Shown here in pieces: positions 9,197 through 16,870 of a stretch of DNA of 50,491 nt (position 1 is the stretch's first letter; each line of letters starts with the position of its first letter). Source of the stretch: Leptolyngbya sp. DLM2.Bin27 (GTDB lineage Bacteria; Cyanobacteriota; Cyanobacteriia; Phormidesmidales; Phormidesmidaceae). Under the pieces are notes generated by a model. That model was not told where the DNA came from. It searched no databases and saw nothing but the letters and a program-made list of their open reading frames with translations. The DNA lies in NCBI GenBank assembly GCA_007694115.1, contig RECJ01000215.1:1-50491 (forward strand). Direction: 5' to 3'. A program made the translations under genes and the position numbers.

Positions 9197-9787
9197 TTAA
9201 CCCATCGATAGCGCTGTGGTGATCGTCCAGGCATCGACCAGCAGCAGCAGTAGGGTAAACCCCAGCAAAATGAAATACATCCAGGGCTGGGCTAAGGGCC
9301 TGACGTCTTGGGTGTCAATGCCGCTGTAGGTTTCGACCAACCGCACCAGCCGAGCAAACCCCGCCACCCGCATCGGCAATAGGTAGGCCTGCTGGTCAGC
9401 CCCCACAAAATAGTACACAATGCCACCCTGCCCAGTCGAGCGAGGTTTAAGCGATCGCACCTCAGCCCAAGGTAGCTGCCAGCCCCCGCGAAACAACCAG
9501 CGAATCCAGAATGGGTAAGCAACTTGAATGCGTTCATGATTGACCTCGACCCGCTGTCCCAGAGCACCGTAAAGGCCCAAAGCCCCGAGCCCAATGCCCA
9601 CCGTCAGCCAGACCGGCGAGATCGCCGCCTGGGTTGCCTGGGCTAAAAACGGCAGCGGCCCCATCAGCGCCAGGTAGAGCAGCAGTAGGGTCAGGCGAAT
9701 CAGCGGCGAAATGAGAAAGATCTGAGGCCCGGTTGCAGCATCGCCCGCATCTAACGGGGCCGAAGCCAAAGATGAAGGCTCAGCCAT
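9197..9787 (-). CDS. Hypothetical membrane protein with PH-like segment
   Basis: 196 residues. Two hydrophobic helices at about 29-75 are followed by a beta-rich stretch (RVEVNHERIQVAYPFWIRW to AYLLPMRVAGFARLVRLVE), then a final helix at about 168-190. The layout resembles bacterial PH (bPH) membrane proteins. Function is unknown. A four-helix membrane protein lies 54 bp upstream on the same strand, so the two are probably co-transcribed. Confidence 0.72.
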   Translation of the reverse strand: MAEPSSLASAPLDAGDAATGPQIFLISPLIRLTLLLLYLALMGPLPFLAQATQAAISPVWLTVGIGLGALGLYGALGQRVEVNHERIQVAYPFWIRWLFRGGWQLPWAEVRSLKPRSTGQGGIVYYFVGADQQAYLLPMRVAGFARLVRLVETYSGIDTQDVRPLAQPWMYFILLGFTLLLLLVDAWTITTALSMG

Positions 9788-9841
9788 AGCAATTGAAAAG
9801 AGGTAAGAGGTAAGTAGAGAAATTGTAAGCGGATAGGTTGT

Positions 9842-10279
9842 CTAAGGGAGATACTTTTGCACTACCTGCCAACCCGATAGCCCCACTGCCATCAAAGCCA
9901 GACCCAAAACCCCGTTGAGCGTGAGGTGTAGCCGTCTAGCCCAGGGACGCTCCAGAGCAATGCGGCTAGCGCTCCAGGCCGAGGCCAGCACCAAGGCCAC
10001 CACTGCCAGGCCAAACACCAGATGCAGTGAGTGACCCAGGGTGCCATATTCTCCCAGGGTGCCGACGATACCAATGGAGAGCAGCACCAGCACCAGGATG
10101 ACCAGGATGCTGCCGAGGGCAATGTGCAGGGGGCGCAGCCAGGCAGAACGCTCTATGGGCTTAGAGCGAGTCAGGTGCAAGACTCCACCTGTAACCGCCA
10201 ATAGACCATAGCCAGTGAGTGCCAGACCCATTGACCAGGCAGCAATACGCCACAACCATAGAAATGAAGGTAGATTCAC
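9842..10279 (-). CDS. Four-helix membrane protein, DUF4079/b561-like
   Basis: 145 residues with four predicted membrane helices. Histidines sit in or next to helices (RPLHIALG, LGHSLHLVFG, RRLHLTLNG), a pattern reminiscent of DUF4079 and cytochrome b561-like haem proteins; whether haem binds is not established. It probably forms a two-gene unit with the PH-like membrane protein downstream. ATG at 10279 is a natural start. Confidence 0.65.
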   Translation of the reverse strand: MNLPSFLWLWRIAAWSMGLALTGYGLLAVTGGVLHLTRSKPIERSAWLRPLHIALGSILVILVLVLLSIGIVGTLGEYGTLGHSLHLVFGLAVVALVLASAWSASRIALERPWARRLHLTLNGVLGLALMAVGLSGWQVVQKYLP

Positions 10280-10427
10280 AAACTCTCCTGAACGTCACCA
10301 TCAGCAGTGCCCCGGTGGTCAGAAGAGGTAGACAACCTACCCCTAGCGCTATGTAGATACTGTACTGACGTTATTGACGTTTTCACTGTGCCCGGGATGC
10401 CCTGCGCTAGACTCCCAATGTAGCAGG

Positions 10428-10805
10428 CTAGCTAGCGGGCGAAACAGCCACCGCCGCCGATGGATCTGCTATCGGCTCAGTTCCATGGTTGGTTCCCTGA
10501 CTCGCCCCAAGCTCAGCGCCAGGGGCTAACTCAAAAACCGGGGTTTCATGGGCCTCTACCTCAAGCTGTCCGCAGGGGATACTGTCAGACAAAATGGAGC
10601 TGGCCATCATACCCGTATGGATTTCTAAGATCGCCTTAGGAACGGTCTCAAAGAGCAGTCGCTGCCCAGGGAAAACCACTCGCTCAAAGTACCAATCAGC
10701 CACATTGGTAATGCGAGCAATCTGGATCTTACTGGTGACGTTAACGTAACAACAGAGAATCTGACTCTGTCCATCGGAAGGAAGGGGATCAAGGATTTGT
10801 GCCAT
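10428..10805 (-). CDS. DUF1830 domain protein
   Basis: A small soluble protein of a cyanobacteria-specific family. The conserved core runs from MAQILDPLP through ILCCYVNVTSKIQIARI, WYFERVVFPGQRLLFE and EIHTGMMASSILSDSIPC. The start is taken at 10805 because the family begins MAQILDPLP. A variable acidic/Ala-rich tail of about 35 residues follows the domain. Its function is unknown. Confidence 0.82.
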   Translation of the reverse strand: MAQILDPLPSDGQSQILCCYVNVTSKIQIARITNVADWYFERVVFPGQRLLFETVPKAILEIHTGMMASSILSDSIPCGQLEVEAHETPVFELAPGAELGASQGTNHGTEPIADPSAAVAVSPAS

Positions 10806-11379
10806 TGATGCTCTACGGCAATACTGCAAGAATCACTACGCAGAGCGTAACACCTCGCGATCCCCAGCTGTTGTAAAGGCGACTACCAACCCCTACAACG
10901 CTTTAACCATTCAAAACATTCGGATATATTACTTCAAGCTCGGCGATGGCCTCAGGCTGAAGGAATCTTCCCAAGCTGTCTATGCTGCTGTCTGAGCCAC
11001 CCGACGGGCTACACGGGCCAGATCGACTTTGACTTATTCCGCTGGCTTGCCCCTTTGATTTGGCTGTCAATCCAAGCAATTAATTCTGCTTTTATACCAT
11101 GCCTAGCCCGCATTATTCACAAGGATAAATGTTGAAGGTTGTCATTTCTGAATACAGCCTACCCCCGCACAGACATGGGACAGAAATCTAATCAGGGAGA
11201 GGGGGCTTCGCCTAGATTCCCGTTTTCAAGGGAAGGATGGGCATATCCCTGCCAGTAGATCAATGGGGTTGATGGCACAGCGTCTATGGCTCCAGGTACG
11301 GAGAAGGAGATTTGTGTCTTGCCCGGCCCAATCGAGGGGACGGTGCTATCGTGAAGATATATATCCAAGCCTGAGAAAC
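10806..11379. other. Intergenic region, 574 bp
   Basis: This is a divergent interval between the DUF1830 gene (minus) and a radical SAM gene (plus). I see no tRNA, riboswitch or convincing small gene. An in-frame upstream start at 11263 would extend the radical SAM protein by 39 basic residues that do not look conserved. A/T-rich stretches at about 10915-10935 and 11075-11100 are candidate promoter areas, without clear hexamers. Confidence 0.4.
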
Positions 11380-12978
11380 ATGTCTCTTACTACCGTCAGC
11401 CAGGCCCGTGTGCTCTACGTGCGGCTGCCCTGTAACCCCATCTTTCCCATCGGGGTTGTGTATTTAGCCGACCATGTCCACAAGTTGTTTCCAGCCCTAG
11501 AACAGCGAATCTTTGATCTAGGGGCGGTACCTCCCCTCGACTACGGGGCGGCCCTCGATCGCTGCATTGATGACTTTAAACCCACCCTACTGGTGTTTTC
11601 CTGGCGAGATATCCAAATTTTTGCGCCAGTGGGCGGGCGCGGCGGCAACCCGCTACAAAATGCCTTTGAGTTTTTCTACGCCCGCAATCTGTGGCTCAAG
11701 GCGCGGGGTGCCCTGGGTGGTCTGCGCATGGCCACTACCTATCTAGCGGAGCTATGGCGCAACCAGGGGCTGATCAAGCGTGGGTACAAACGCGCCCAGC
11801 GCCATAGCGAAACCGTGACTACGGTGGTGGGCGGTGGCGCGGTGAGCGTATTCTATGAGCAGCTGCACAACCGATTGCCCAAGGGCACAATCATCTCGGT
11901 GGGCGAAGGGGAGATGCTGCTGGAGCGGATTTTGCGAGGGCAAGATTTCTCTGACCAGCGCTGCTACATCGCTGGAGAGACTCAGCCGCGCGATCGCCTG
12001 ATTCACGAAGAGCCCGCCCCACTCGAAAAAACCGCCTGCAACTACGACTACATCGAAGCCATCTGGCCAGAGTTTGACTACTACCTGCAAGATCAGGACT
12101 TCTACGTAGGCGTGCAGACCAAGCGGGGCTGCCCCCACAACTGCTGCTACTGCATCTACACCGTGGTCGAGGGCAAGCAGGTACGCATCAACCCCGCCGA
12201 AGAGGTAGTGGCCGAAATGCAGCAGCTGTACAAACGGGGCGTGCGCAACTTCTGGTTTACCGATGCCCAGTTCATCCCGGCTCGCCGCTTCATGCAAGAT
12301 GCAGAAGAGCTGCTGGAGAAAATTCTCGAAGCGGGCATGACCGACATTCACTGGGCGGCCTACATTCGGGCCGACAACCTGACGCCTAAGCTCTGCAAGC
12401 TGATGGCCGACACCGGCATGAACTACTTTGAAATCGGCATTACCAGCGGCTCCCAAGAGCTGGTACGCAAAATGCGCATGGGCTATAACCTGCGCACGGT
12501 GCTGCAAAACTGCAAAGATCTCAAGGCCGCCGGATTTAACGACCTGGTGTCGGTCAACTACTCTTTCAATGTGATTGACGAGCGGTACGAGACCATTCGC
12601 CAGACCCTGGCCTACCACCGCGCCCTGGAGGCGGTGTTTGGCCGCGACAAGGTAGAGCCGGCGATCTTCTTTATTGGCCTGCAACCCCACACTCACCTAG
12701 AGGAGTACGCCTTTGAGAAAAACATGCTCAAACGCGACTACAACCCCCTCGATATCCACTTGCCCTGGGTGTCGAAGAAGCTGCTGTGGAACCCAGAACC
12801 GCTGGGGTCATTCTTTGGGGAGGTTTGCCTAGAGGCCTGGCAGCGCAACCCCGATGACTTTGGCCGCGAGGTGATGGATATTCTCGAAGAGCGCCTGGGA
12901 TTAGCACCGCTGGAGGAGGCGCTGAGTGCGCCGATTGAGCCACAGGGTTCCCGCCCGTTGGCAGCGGTGTCATCTTGA
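11380..12978 (+). CDS. B12-binding-domain radical SAM protein
   Basis: 532 residues. The N-terminal half has the layout of a cobalamin-binding Rossmann domain (RVLYVRLPCNPIFPIGVVYLA, then VVGGGAV and SVGEGE). The [4Fe-4S] motif CxxxCxxC is C251, C255, C258 within KRGCPHNCCYC. Downstream features include WFTDAQFIPARRF, YIRADNLTPKL and EIGITSGSQ, typical of the radical SAM barrel. Such enzymes usually carry out methylations or cyclisations in lipid, tetrapyrrole or natural-product pathways; the substrate here is unknown. ATG at 11380 (MSLTTVSQARVLYV) is preferred over 11263 because the domain starts directly after it. No biosynthetic partner is adjacent. Confidence 0.82.
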   Translation: MSLTTVSQARVLYVRLPCNPIFPIGVVYLADHVHKLFPALEQRIFDLGAVPPLDYGAALDRCIDDFKPTLLVFSWRDIQIFAPVGGRGGNPLQNAFEFFYARNLWLKARGALGGLRMATTYLAELWRNQGLIKRGYKRAQRHSETVTTVVGGGAVSVFYEQLHNRLPKGTIISVGEGEMLLERILRGQDFSDQRCYIAGETQPRDRLIHEEPAPLEKTACNYDYIEAIWPEFDYYLQDQDFYVGVQTKRGCPHNCCYCIYTVVEGKQVRINPAEEVVAEMQQLYKRGVRNFWFTDAQFIPARRFMQDAEELLEKILEAGMTDIHWAAYIRADNLTPKLCKLMADTGMNYFEIGITSGSQELVRKMRMGYNLRTVLQNCKDLKAAGFNDLVSVNYSFNVIDERYETIRQTLAYHRALEAVFGRDKVEPAIFFIGLQPHTHLEEYAFEKNMLKRDYNPLDIHLPWVSKKLLWNPEPLGSFFGEVCLEAWQRNPDDFGREVMDILEERLGLAPLEEALSAPIEPQGSRPLAAVSS

Positions 12979-13046
12979 CCCTGGTCAGTTGAGGCTACCA
13001 GCAGGTATCTGATACTGAGTCCGCCTTGGCTAGCCCCGATTGGGCT

Positions 13047-13065
13047 GGGCAAACACCGTTTGCCC
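13047..13065. repeat. Dispersed hairpin GGGCAAAC/GTTTGCCC
   Basis: A perfect 8-bp inverted repeat with a 3-nt loop, followed by CCTACG. A near-identical hairpin occurs at 27185-27204. It lies between convergent genes, where it could stop transcription. Confidence 0.6.
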
Positions 13066-13142
13066 CTACGTAAGCCACCTATCTGGAATCGGGGTTATAC
13101 GATTTGGATTTCGTATGATTTAGCCCTGGGGCTTTGTCCTAC

Positions 13143-13661
13143 TCAAGCTAGCCTGCGCCACTGCATGGCGCGTTGTTCCATGGCTTTAACAAACTCGTCT
13201 TTGCCATCCATATAGCCTTCAATATCGTTGGGATACTGCGCCGCTAGGTCGCGTTTGAGGTCGCTGTACTGCTGGGCGTAGTCGGGATAGGCGACCATAA
13301 AGTCGCGAAAAGCCAGGTGCCGCGCTACTTCAGAAGAGCCCACCTGAAACGTATGAACATGGTGGGTGCGATCGCCCTGGCGATCATCTTTACGAAAATA
13401 CCGCCGCCCCGGCAGGCCGTACTCTCCTAGGGCGGTGTACCCTAGAGCGGCCATAGCGTCATTAGCAGCCTCTACCCGATCGATCTGGTGCACTTCAGCC
13501 AGTAGATCAATGACGGGCTTGGCGTAGATACCGGGAATAGCAGTGCTGCCGATGTGGTGAACTTGAACCACGTTGTTACCCAAGGCCTGGGCCACCTGGG
13601 CCGCCTCTGCGGCAAAAGCCTGAGGCCACTGGGGGTTAGGCGGATGCACTTGAACTCTCAT
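13143..13661 (-). CDS. GrpB family protein (UPF0157, nucleotidyltransferase fold)
   Basis: 172 residues with the GrpB signature: VQVHHIGSTAIPGIYAKPVIDLL, then GRRYFRKDD and THHVHTFQVGS. GrpB proteins have a nucleotidyltransferase-like fold; some are dephospho-CoA kinase-associated, and most have no known substrate. The start at 13661 (MRVQVHPPNPQW) fits the family. An upstream Met at 13715 would overlap the preceding GNAT gene. It probably forms an operon with that gene, 14 bp upstream. Confidence 0.85.
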   Translation of the reverse strand: MRVQVHPPNPQWPQAFAAEAAQVAQALGNNVVQVHHIGSTAIPGIYAKPVIDLLAEVHQIDRVEAANDAMAALGYTALGEYGLPGRRYFRKDDRQGDRTHHVHTFQVGSSEVARHLAFRDFMVAYPDYAQQYSDLKRDLAAQYPNDIEGYMDGKDEFVKAMEQRAMQWRRLA

Positions 13662-13675
13662 AGGGCAATGCTCAG

Positions 13676-14125
13676 CTACAGATCTAGGGAGAGCCAAACG
13701 CGATCGCGGCACCAAATGCCATTTTCATAAATTGGCTCGGGATAGTGGCGCAGAAAGTAATCGCGATCAATTGACTCCAGCCGAAGGCCCATTTTTTGAT
13801 AAAACGCCAGTTGGCCCAAGCTAGAGTTGCCAGTACCGAGAATCATACGCTCTGCCCCTTGCCGCTGCGACCAGTGAATCGCCGCCGTCAGTAGCCGCTT
13901 CCCCAGCTTTTGACCTCGGTGGGCAGGGGCGACAGCCAGGTTCATCACTTCGACTAGGGTGCGATCGCGCTGTAGCAACACCACTACCGCAATGGTGGCC
14001 CCATCCTCCACCAACCCCATTACTGCAGATTGATGAATGTAGGACTCAACCATCTCCCGCGACGGATCGGCATCTAGTAACAGCGGCCAGGGCCATTCTG
14101 CTGGGCTGAGATCTTTTAACTGCAT
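13676..14125 (-). CDS. GNAT-family N-acetyltransferase
   Basis: 149 residues with the GNAT acetyl-CoA-binding pattern: VMNLAVAPAHRGQKLGKRLL (motif A, Q/RxxGxG/A-like) and LGTGNSSLGQLAFYQKMGL (motif B). The acceptor substrate is unknown. It is followed after 14 bp by the GrpB-like gene on the same strand, so co-transcription is likely. Confidence 0.85.
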   Translation of the reverse strand: MQLKDLSPAEWPWPLLLDADPSREMVESYIHQSAVMGLVEDGATIAVVVLLQRDRTLVEVMNLAVAPAHRGQKLGKRLLTAAIHWSQRQGAERMILGTGNSSLGQLAFYQKMGLRLESIDRDYFLRHYPEPIYENGIWCRDRVWLSLDL

Positions 14126-14271
14126 CTAGACCAAGCCCGGTTCCAGATCTGTGGTTTTTCCACCGACAATCCTCCACTTCTATCGCTGGATTTAGCTAAA
14201 GTACTCAAACAAGACTGGTTTTAGGGTATCGACCCCCAGAATACCGTCAAATCACAACCGTTAAATCACAA

Positions 14272-14300
14272 AAAAAGAGCGTCCTCCAGGACGCTCTTGA
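14272..14300 (-). terminator. Rho-independent terminator of petE
   Basis: AAGAGCGTCC, a 4-nt loop and GGACGCTCTT form a perfect 10-bp stem (14275-14298). On the minus strand a run of T follows it. It lies about 45 bp past the petE stop, in the right orientation. Confidence 0.88.
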
Positions 14301-14345
14301 CGACTGACCATTGCCTGGGCGGACACCCGCAGCCAGGCAGATAAC

Positions 14346-14762
14346 CTACTTCTCTAGAATCACCTTGGCCACCATGCCAGCCCCACGGTGGGGAGCACAG
14401 TAGTAGGTGTAGGTGCCAGCGGGCATGTCATCGGTAAACGTCGTCGCATAGTTTTCGCCAGGGGCGAAGGTTAGCTGGCTGTGGGAAATGCTGTCGGCCA
14501 GCGCCTTGTCACCAGGTACATTGGCGGCATCAAAGATGACGTTGTGGGGGGCCATCTTGTTGTTTACCCAGGTCACGCTGTCGCCAGGCTTAACCGTGAT
14601 AGTGCTGGGCTCAAACACGAGCAGACCCGCATCAGAACCCATCTTGACATCATAGTTGGTGGCGGCAGCCGGGGCCGATGCTAGGGTGAGGGTACCCACA
14701 ACTAACAGGCAGGAAAGAATCACTAGGCCCAAACGCTGGGCGGCACGAAATACACGTTGCAT
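14346..14762 (-). CDS. petE: Plastocyanin precursor
   Basis: A soluble lumenal blue-copper protein carrying electrons from cytochrome b6f to photosystem I. An N-terminal signal peptide (residues 1 to about 34, ending ASAPAAA) targets the thylakoid lumen. The type 1 copper ligands are all present: H73 (APHN), C122 and H125 (YYCAPH), M130. The start at 14762 is supported by a GAGGAAG ribosome binding site; an in-frame Met 30 codons upstream is unlikely. Precursor length is 138 aa. It follows psbV on the same strand with its own terminator. Copper control is common in the family but no operator was recognised here. Confidence 0.97.
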   Translation of the reverse strand: MQRVFRAAQRLGLVILSCLLVVGTLTLASAPAAATNYDVKMGSDAGLLVFEPSTITVKPGDSVTWVNNKMAPHNVIFDAANVPGDKALADSISHSQLTFAPGENYATTFTDDMPAGTYTYYCAPHRGAGMVAKVILEK

Positions 14763-14957
14763 AACTTCCTCTAAAGCTCGTATCTCCAGTTCAATCAAAC
14801 GGGCTGCGATTAAACAGCCTCCCTTTGGCATATTACCTGCTTTGTGAAGCAACTTGGGGCCTTGGCCCTAGGGTAATTACCGATCTGAGCATTAAATTAG
14901 AGTAACTCCGAAAAGTTGGCTAAATCGATGGCTCAGATCTGTGCTTCTAGACCCAGC

Positions 14958-15467
14958 CTAGCTAACCGAGGGAGCCGAGAAGCGGGTCTTACCAGCGCCC
15001 CACATATCGCCAATCACCTTGGGCTGTAGCAGAATGTGCCCTGCAATGGCCTCCAAGTCTTCTTCAGTCAGGCTCCGCATTTTGGGATAAATGTCGGCGC
15101 TCTTCTTGCCAGGGTGCACCTGGGAAATATCGGTCAGACCATCGTAGGTCATCGGTTCCTTCAGGTAGGCCACCAGCGACTCAATATTGTCGCGGGGGGG
15201 CAAGGCACCGGCTAAAGACTCCGGGTCAAGGCCAACGGTAGGGTTAGTCTTAGTAATACCGCCGACGTGGCAGGTGCCACAGGCATAGTTAAACTGACGA
15301 CGGCCACGGGTTAACTGCTCCAGAGACAGCACAACGGTATCTCCGCCAGAGTTGAGCTGTACGGTACGGATGGCCTCATCTAGCTCAGCCGCGACAGCGT
15401 CTCCCATTACCAGGTGGCTGACAAAGAAGAGTGCGACCGCAACTAGCCAAATGCATCTCTTCAACAT
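14958..15467 (-). CDS. psbV: Photosystem II cytochrome c550 precursor
   Basis: An extrinsic PSII subunit on the lumenal side that stabilises the oxygen-evolving cluster. The signal peptide spans residues 1-26 (ending GDAVA). Covalent haem binds at CGTCH (C63, C66, H67). The second axial ligand is expected at H118 in QVHPG, which is residue 92 of the mature protein as in the family. A GAGGAG site precedes the ATG at 15467. Precursor length, 169 aa, is normal. It sits between accD (upstream) and petE (downstream), each apparently separately terminated. Confidence 0.97.
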   Translation of the reverse strand: MLKRCIWLVAVALFFVSHLVMGDAVAAELDEAIRTVQLNSGGDTVVLSLEQLTRGRRQFNYACGTCHVGGITKTNPTVGLDPESLAGALPPRDNIESLVAYLKEPMTYDGLTDISQVHPGKKSADIYPKMRSLTEEDLEAIAGHILLQPKVIGDMWGAGKTRFSAPSVS

Positions 15468-15544
15468 GGTTCTCCTCGAATATATAGGGCTTGGGTATGA
15501 AATCAACACAGCGATATCAAATTCAGCTGGGAGCCGTAGTTTTC

Positions 15545-15610
15545 GGTGGAAAAAAAACTCTGCTAAAACTCCGCTGCTGAACTTGAGCTAGGCTTAATTC
15601 AGCAGAGTTT
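15545..15610 (-). terminator. Terminator downstream of accD
   Basis: On the minus strand, AAACTCTGCTGAA can pair with TTCAGCA and GAGTTT across a small bulge. The outer arms AAACTCTGCT/AGCAGAGTTT also pair, and a run of eight T follows. It lies between the accD stop and psbV. Two alternative stems share the same arms, so attenuation is conceivable, but simple termination is more likely. Confidence 0.65.
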
Positions 15611-15677
15611 CCCCCACCAAATCGTTCTTGTAATGTCTATCATGCCACCGAAGGGGGCCATTCCCAATGTTTTGCCC

Positions 15678-16619
15678 CTATAAATCGACCCCAATATGGG
15701 TGGGTTTGACCCCGCTAAGGCCGTTAGACCAAGGGGTGTGACTCTCATCAACCGTCGCCTTTACAGGCTGGTGGAGGCGAATCAGCTGGGCTAGGGTTTG
15801 CTTGAGCTGGGTACGCGGCACAATCAGATCGACAAAGCCATGATCGCGCAGGTATTCGGCGGTTTGAAAGTCGTCGGGCAGCTTTTCTCGCAGGGTTTGC
15901 TCAACCACTCGGCGGCCTGCAAAACCGATGGTAGCCTTGGGCTCAGCCAAAATAATGTCGCCCAACATGGCAAAGCTAGCGGTAACGCCCCCGGTGGTGG
16001 GGTGGGTAAGCACCGGCATATAGAGCAGTTTGGCGGCCTGGTGCTGCTGCAATGCCCCAGAGATTTTGGCCATCTGCATCAGGCTGAGCATGCCCTCCTG
16101 CATGCGGGCCCCGCCCGAGGCGCAGACAATGATCACCGGGCGACCCAGAGCAGTTCCCTGCTCAATGGCGCGAGTGAGCTTTTCGCCCACCACAGAGCCC
16201 ATGCTGCCGCCCATAAAGCGAAAGTCCATCACCCCCAGCGCCACGGGCAAGCCATCTAGCTCGCCCAGACCAGTCTGAACAGCATCGGTGAGCTGAGTTT
16301 TGGCCTGGGTGTCGCGCAGGCGATCGGCGTAGCCCTTGCGGTCTTTAAACTTGAGCGGGTCTTGGGGTTGAATGTGGGTATCGAGCGCCTGCCAGGTGTT
16401 GGCATCGATTAGCTGGCGAATGCGCTCGTCGCTAAAGATGCGGTGGTGGTGGCCGCACTCGCCGCAAACCCACTGGTTAGTGCGCAGATCTTTGGTGTAG
16501 GTGAGCACATCACAGTGCTCACATTTAGTCCACAGGCCATCGGCAATTTCCCGCTCTTGGCGGTCTTCGCTGATGGGGCCTGACTTTCGACGATTGGCGA
16601 ACCAGTCAAACAGAGACAT
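15678..16619 (-). CDS. accD: Acetyl-CoA carboxylase carboxyltransferase subunit beta
   Basis: The beta subunit of the carboxyltransferase that transfers carboxyl from biotin to acetyl-CoA, the first step of fatty acid synthesis. The N-terminal zinc finger is CEHC then CGEC with the usual spacing. The crotonase-like core contains [18 protein letters not shown] motifs (here [15 protein letters not shown]), SGGARMQEG and [15 protein letters not shown]. Length 313 aa is normal. ATG at 16619 gives the standard [10 protein letters not shown] start. Confidence 0.97.
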   Translation of the reverse strand: MSLFDWFANRRKSGPISEDRQEREIADGLWTKCEHCDVLTYTKDLRTNQWVCGECGHHHRIFSDERIRQLIDANTWQALDTHIQPQDPLKFKDRKGYADRLRDTQAKTQLTDAVQTGLGELDGLPVALGVMDFRFMGGSMGSVVGEKLTRAIEQGTALGRPVIIVCASGGARMQEGMLSLMQMAKISGALQQHQAAKLLYMPVLTHPTTGGVTASFAMLGDIILAEPKATIGFAGRRVVEQTLREKLPDDFQTAEYLRDHGFVDLIVPRTQLKQTLAQLIRLHQPVKATVDESHTPWSNGLSGVKPTHIGVDL

Positions 16620-16828
16620 GCGCGGTGCGTAAGCTCAACAGAGACAGCAGTGGAATAACCCGATATCAGTCGGTTAAGGGGTTTGTCTAAGGGGTTTAAA
16701 GTGTTCACTTTAGACATAGTCTCTATCCTACCGGGTTTGCTCCCCCTGCGATAGATGGGCAAGGGGGCAGGTCTTACCCAATCCCTGGGGGCAGTCGTTT
16801 CCTGGTCCTCGCCCATGGCACCGCTCAT

Positions 16829-16870
16829 TTGGTGGTCATCACTTGGTGGTCATCACTTGGTGGTCATCAC
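16829..16870. repeat. 14-bp tandem repeat, three copies, over a stop codon
   Basis: TTGGTGGTCATCAC is repeated exactly three times. The copy at 16857-16870 encodes the last residues of the cyclase (VMTTK), and the TGA stop spans the boundary to the next copy. Because 14 is not a multiple of three, the remaining copies are out of frame. Confidence 0.9.

Noticed and set aside
11752..12696. Long minus-strand frame (314 codons) inside the first radical SAM gene
   Set aside because: It lies antisense to a protein with clear catalytic motifs; high GC gives long spurious frames.
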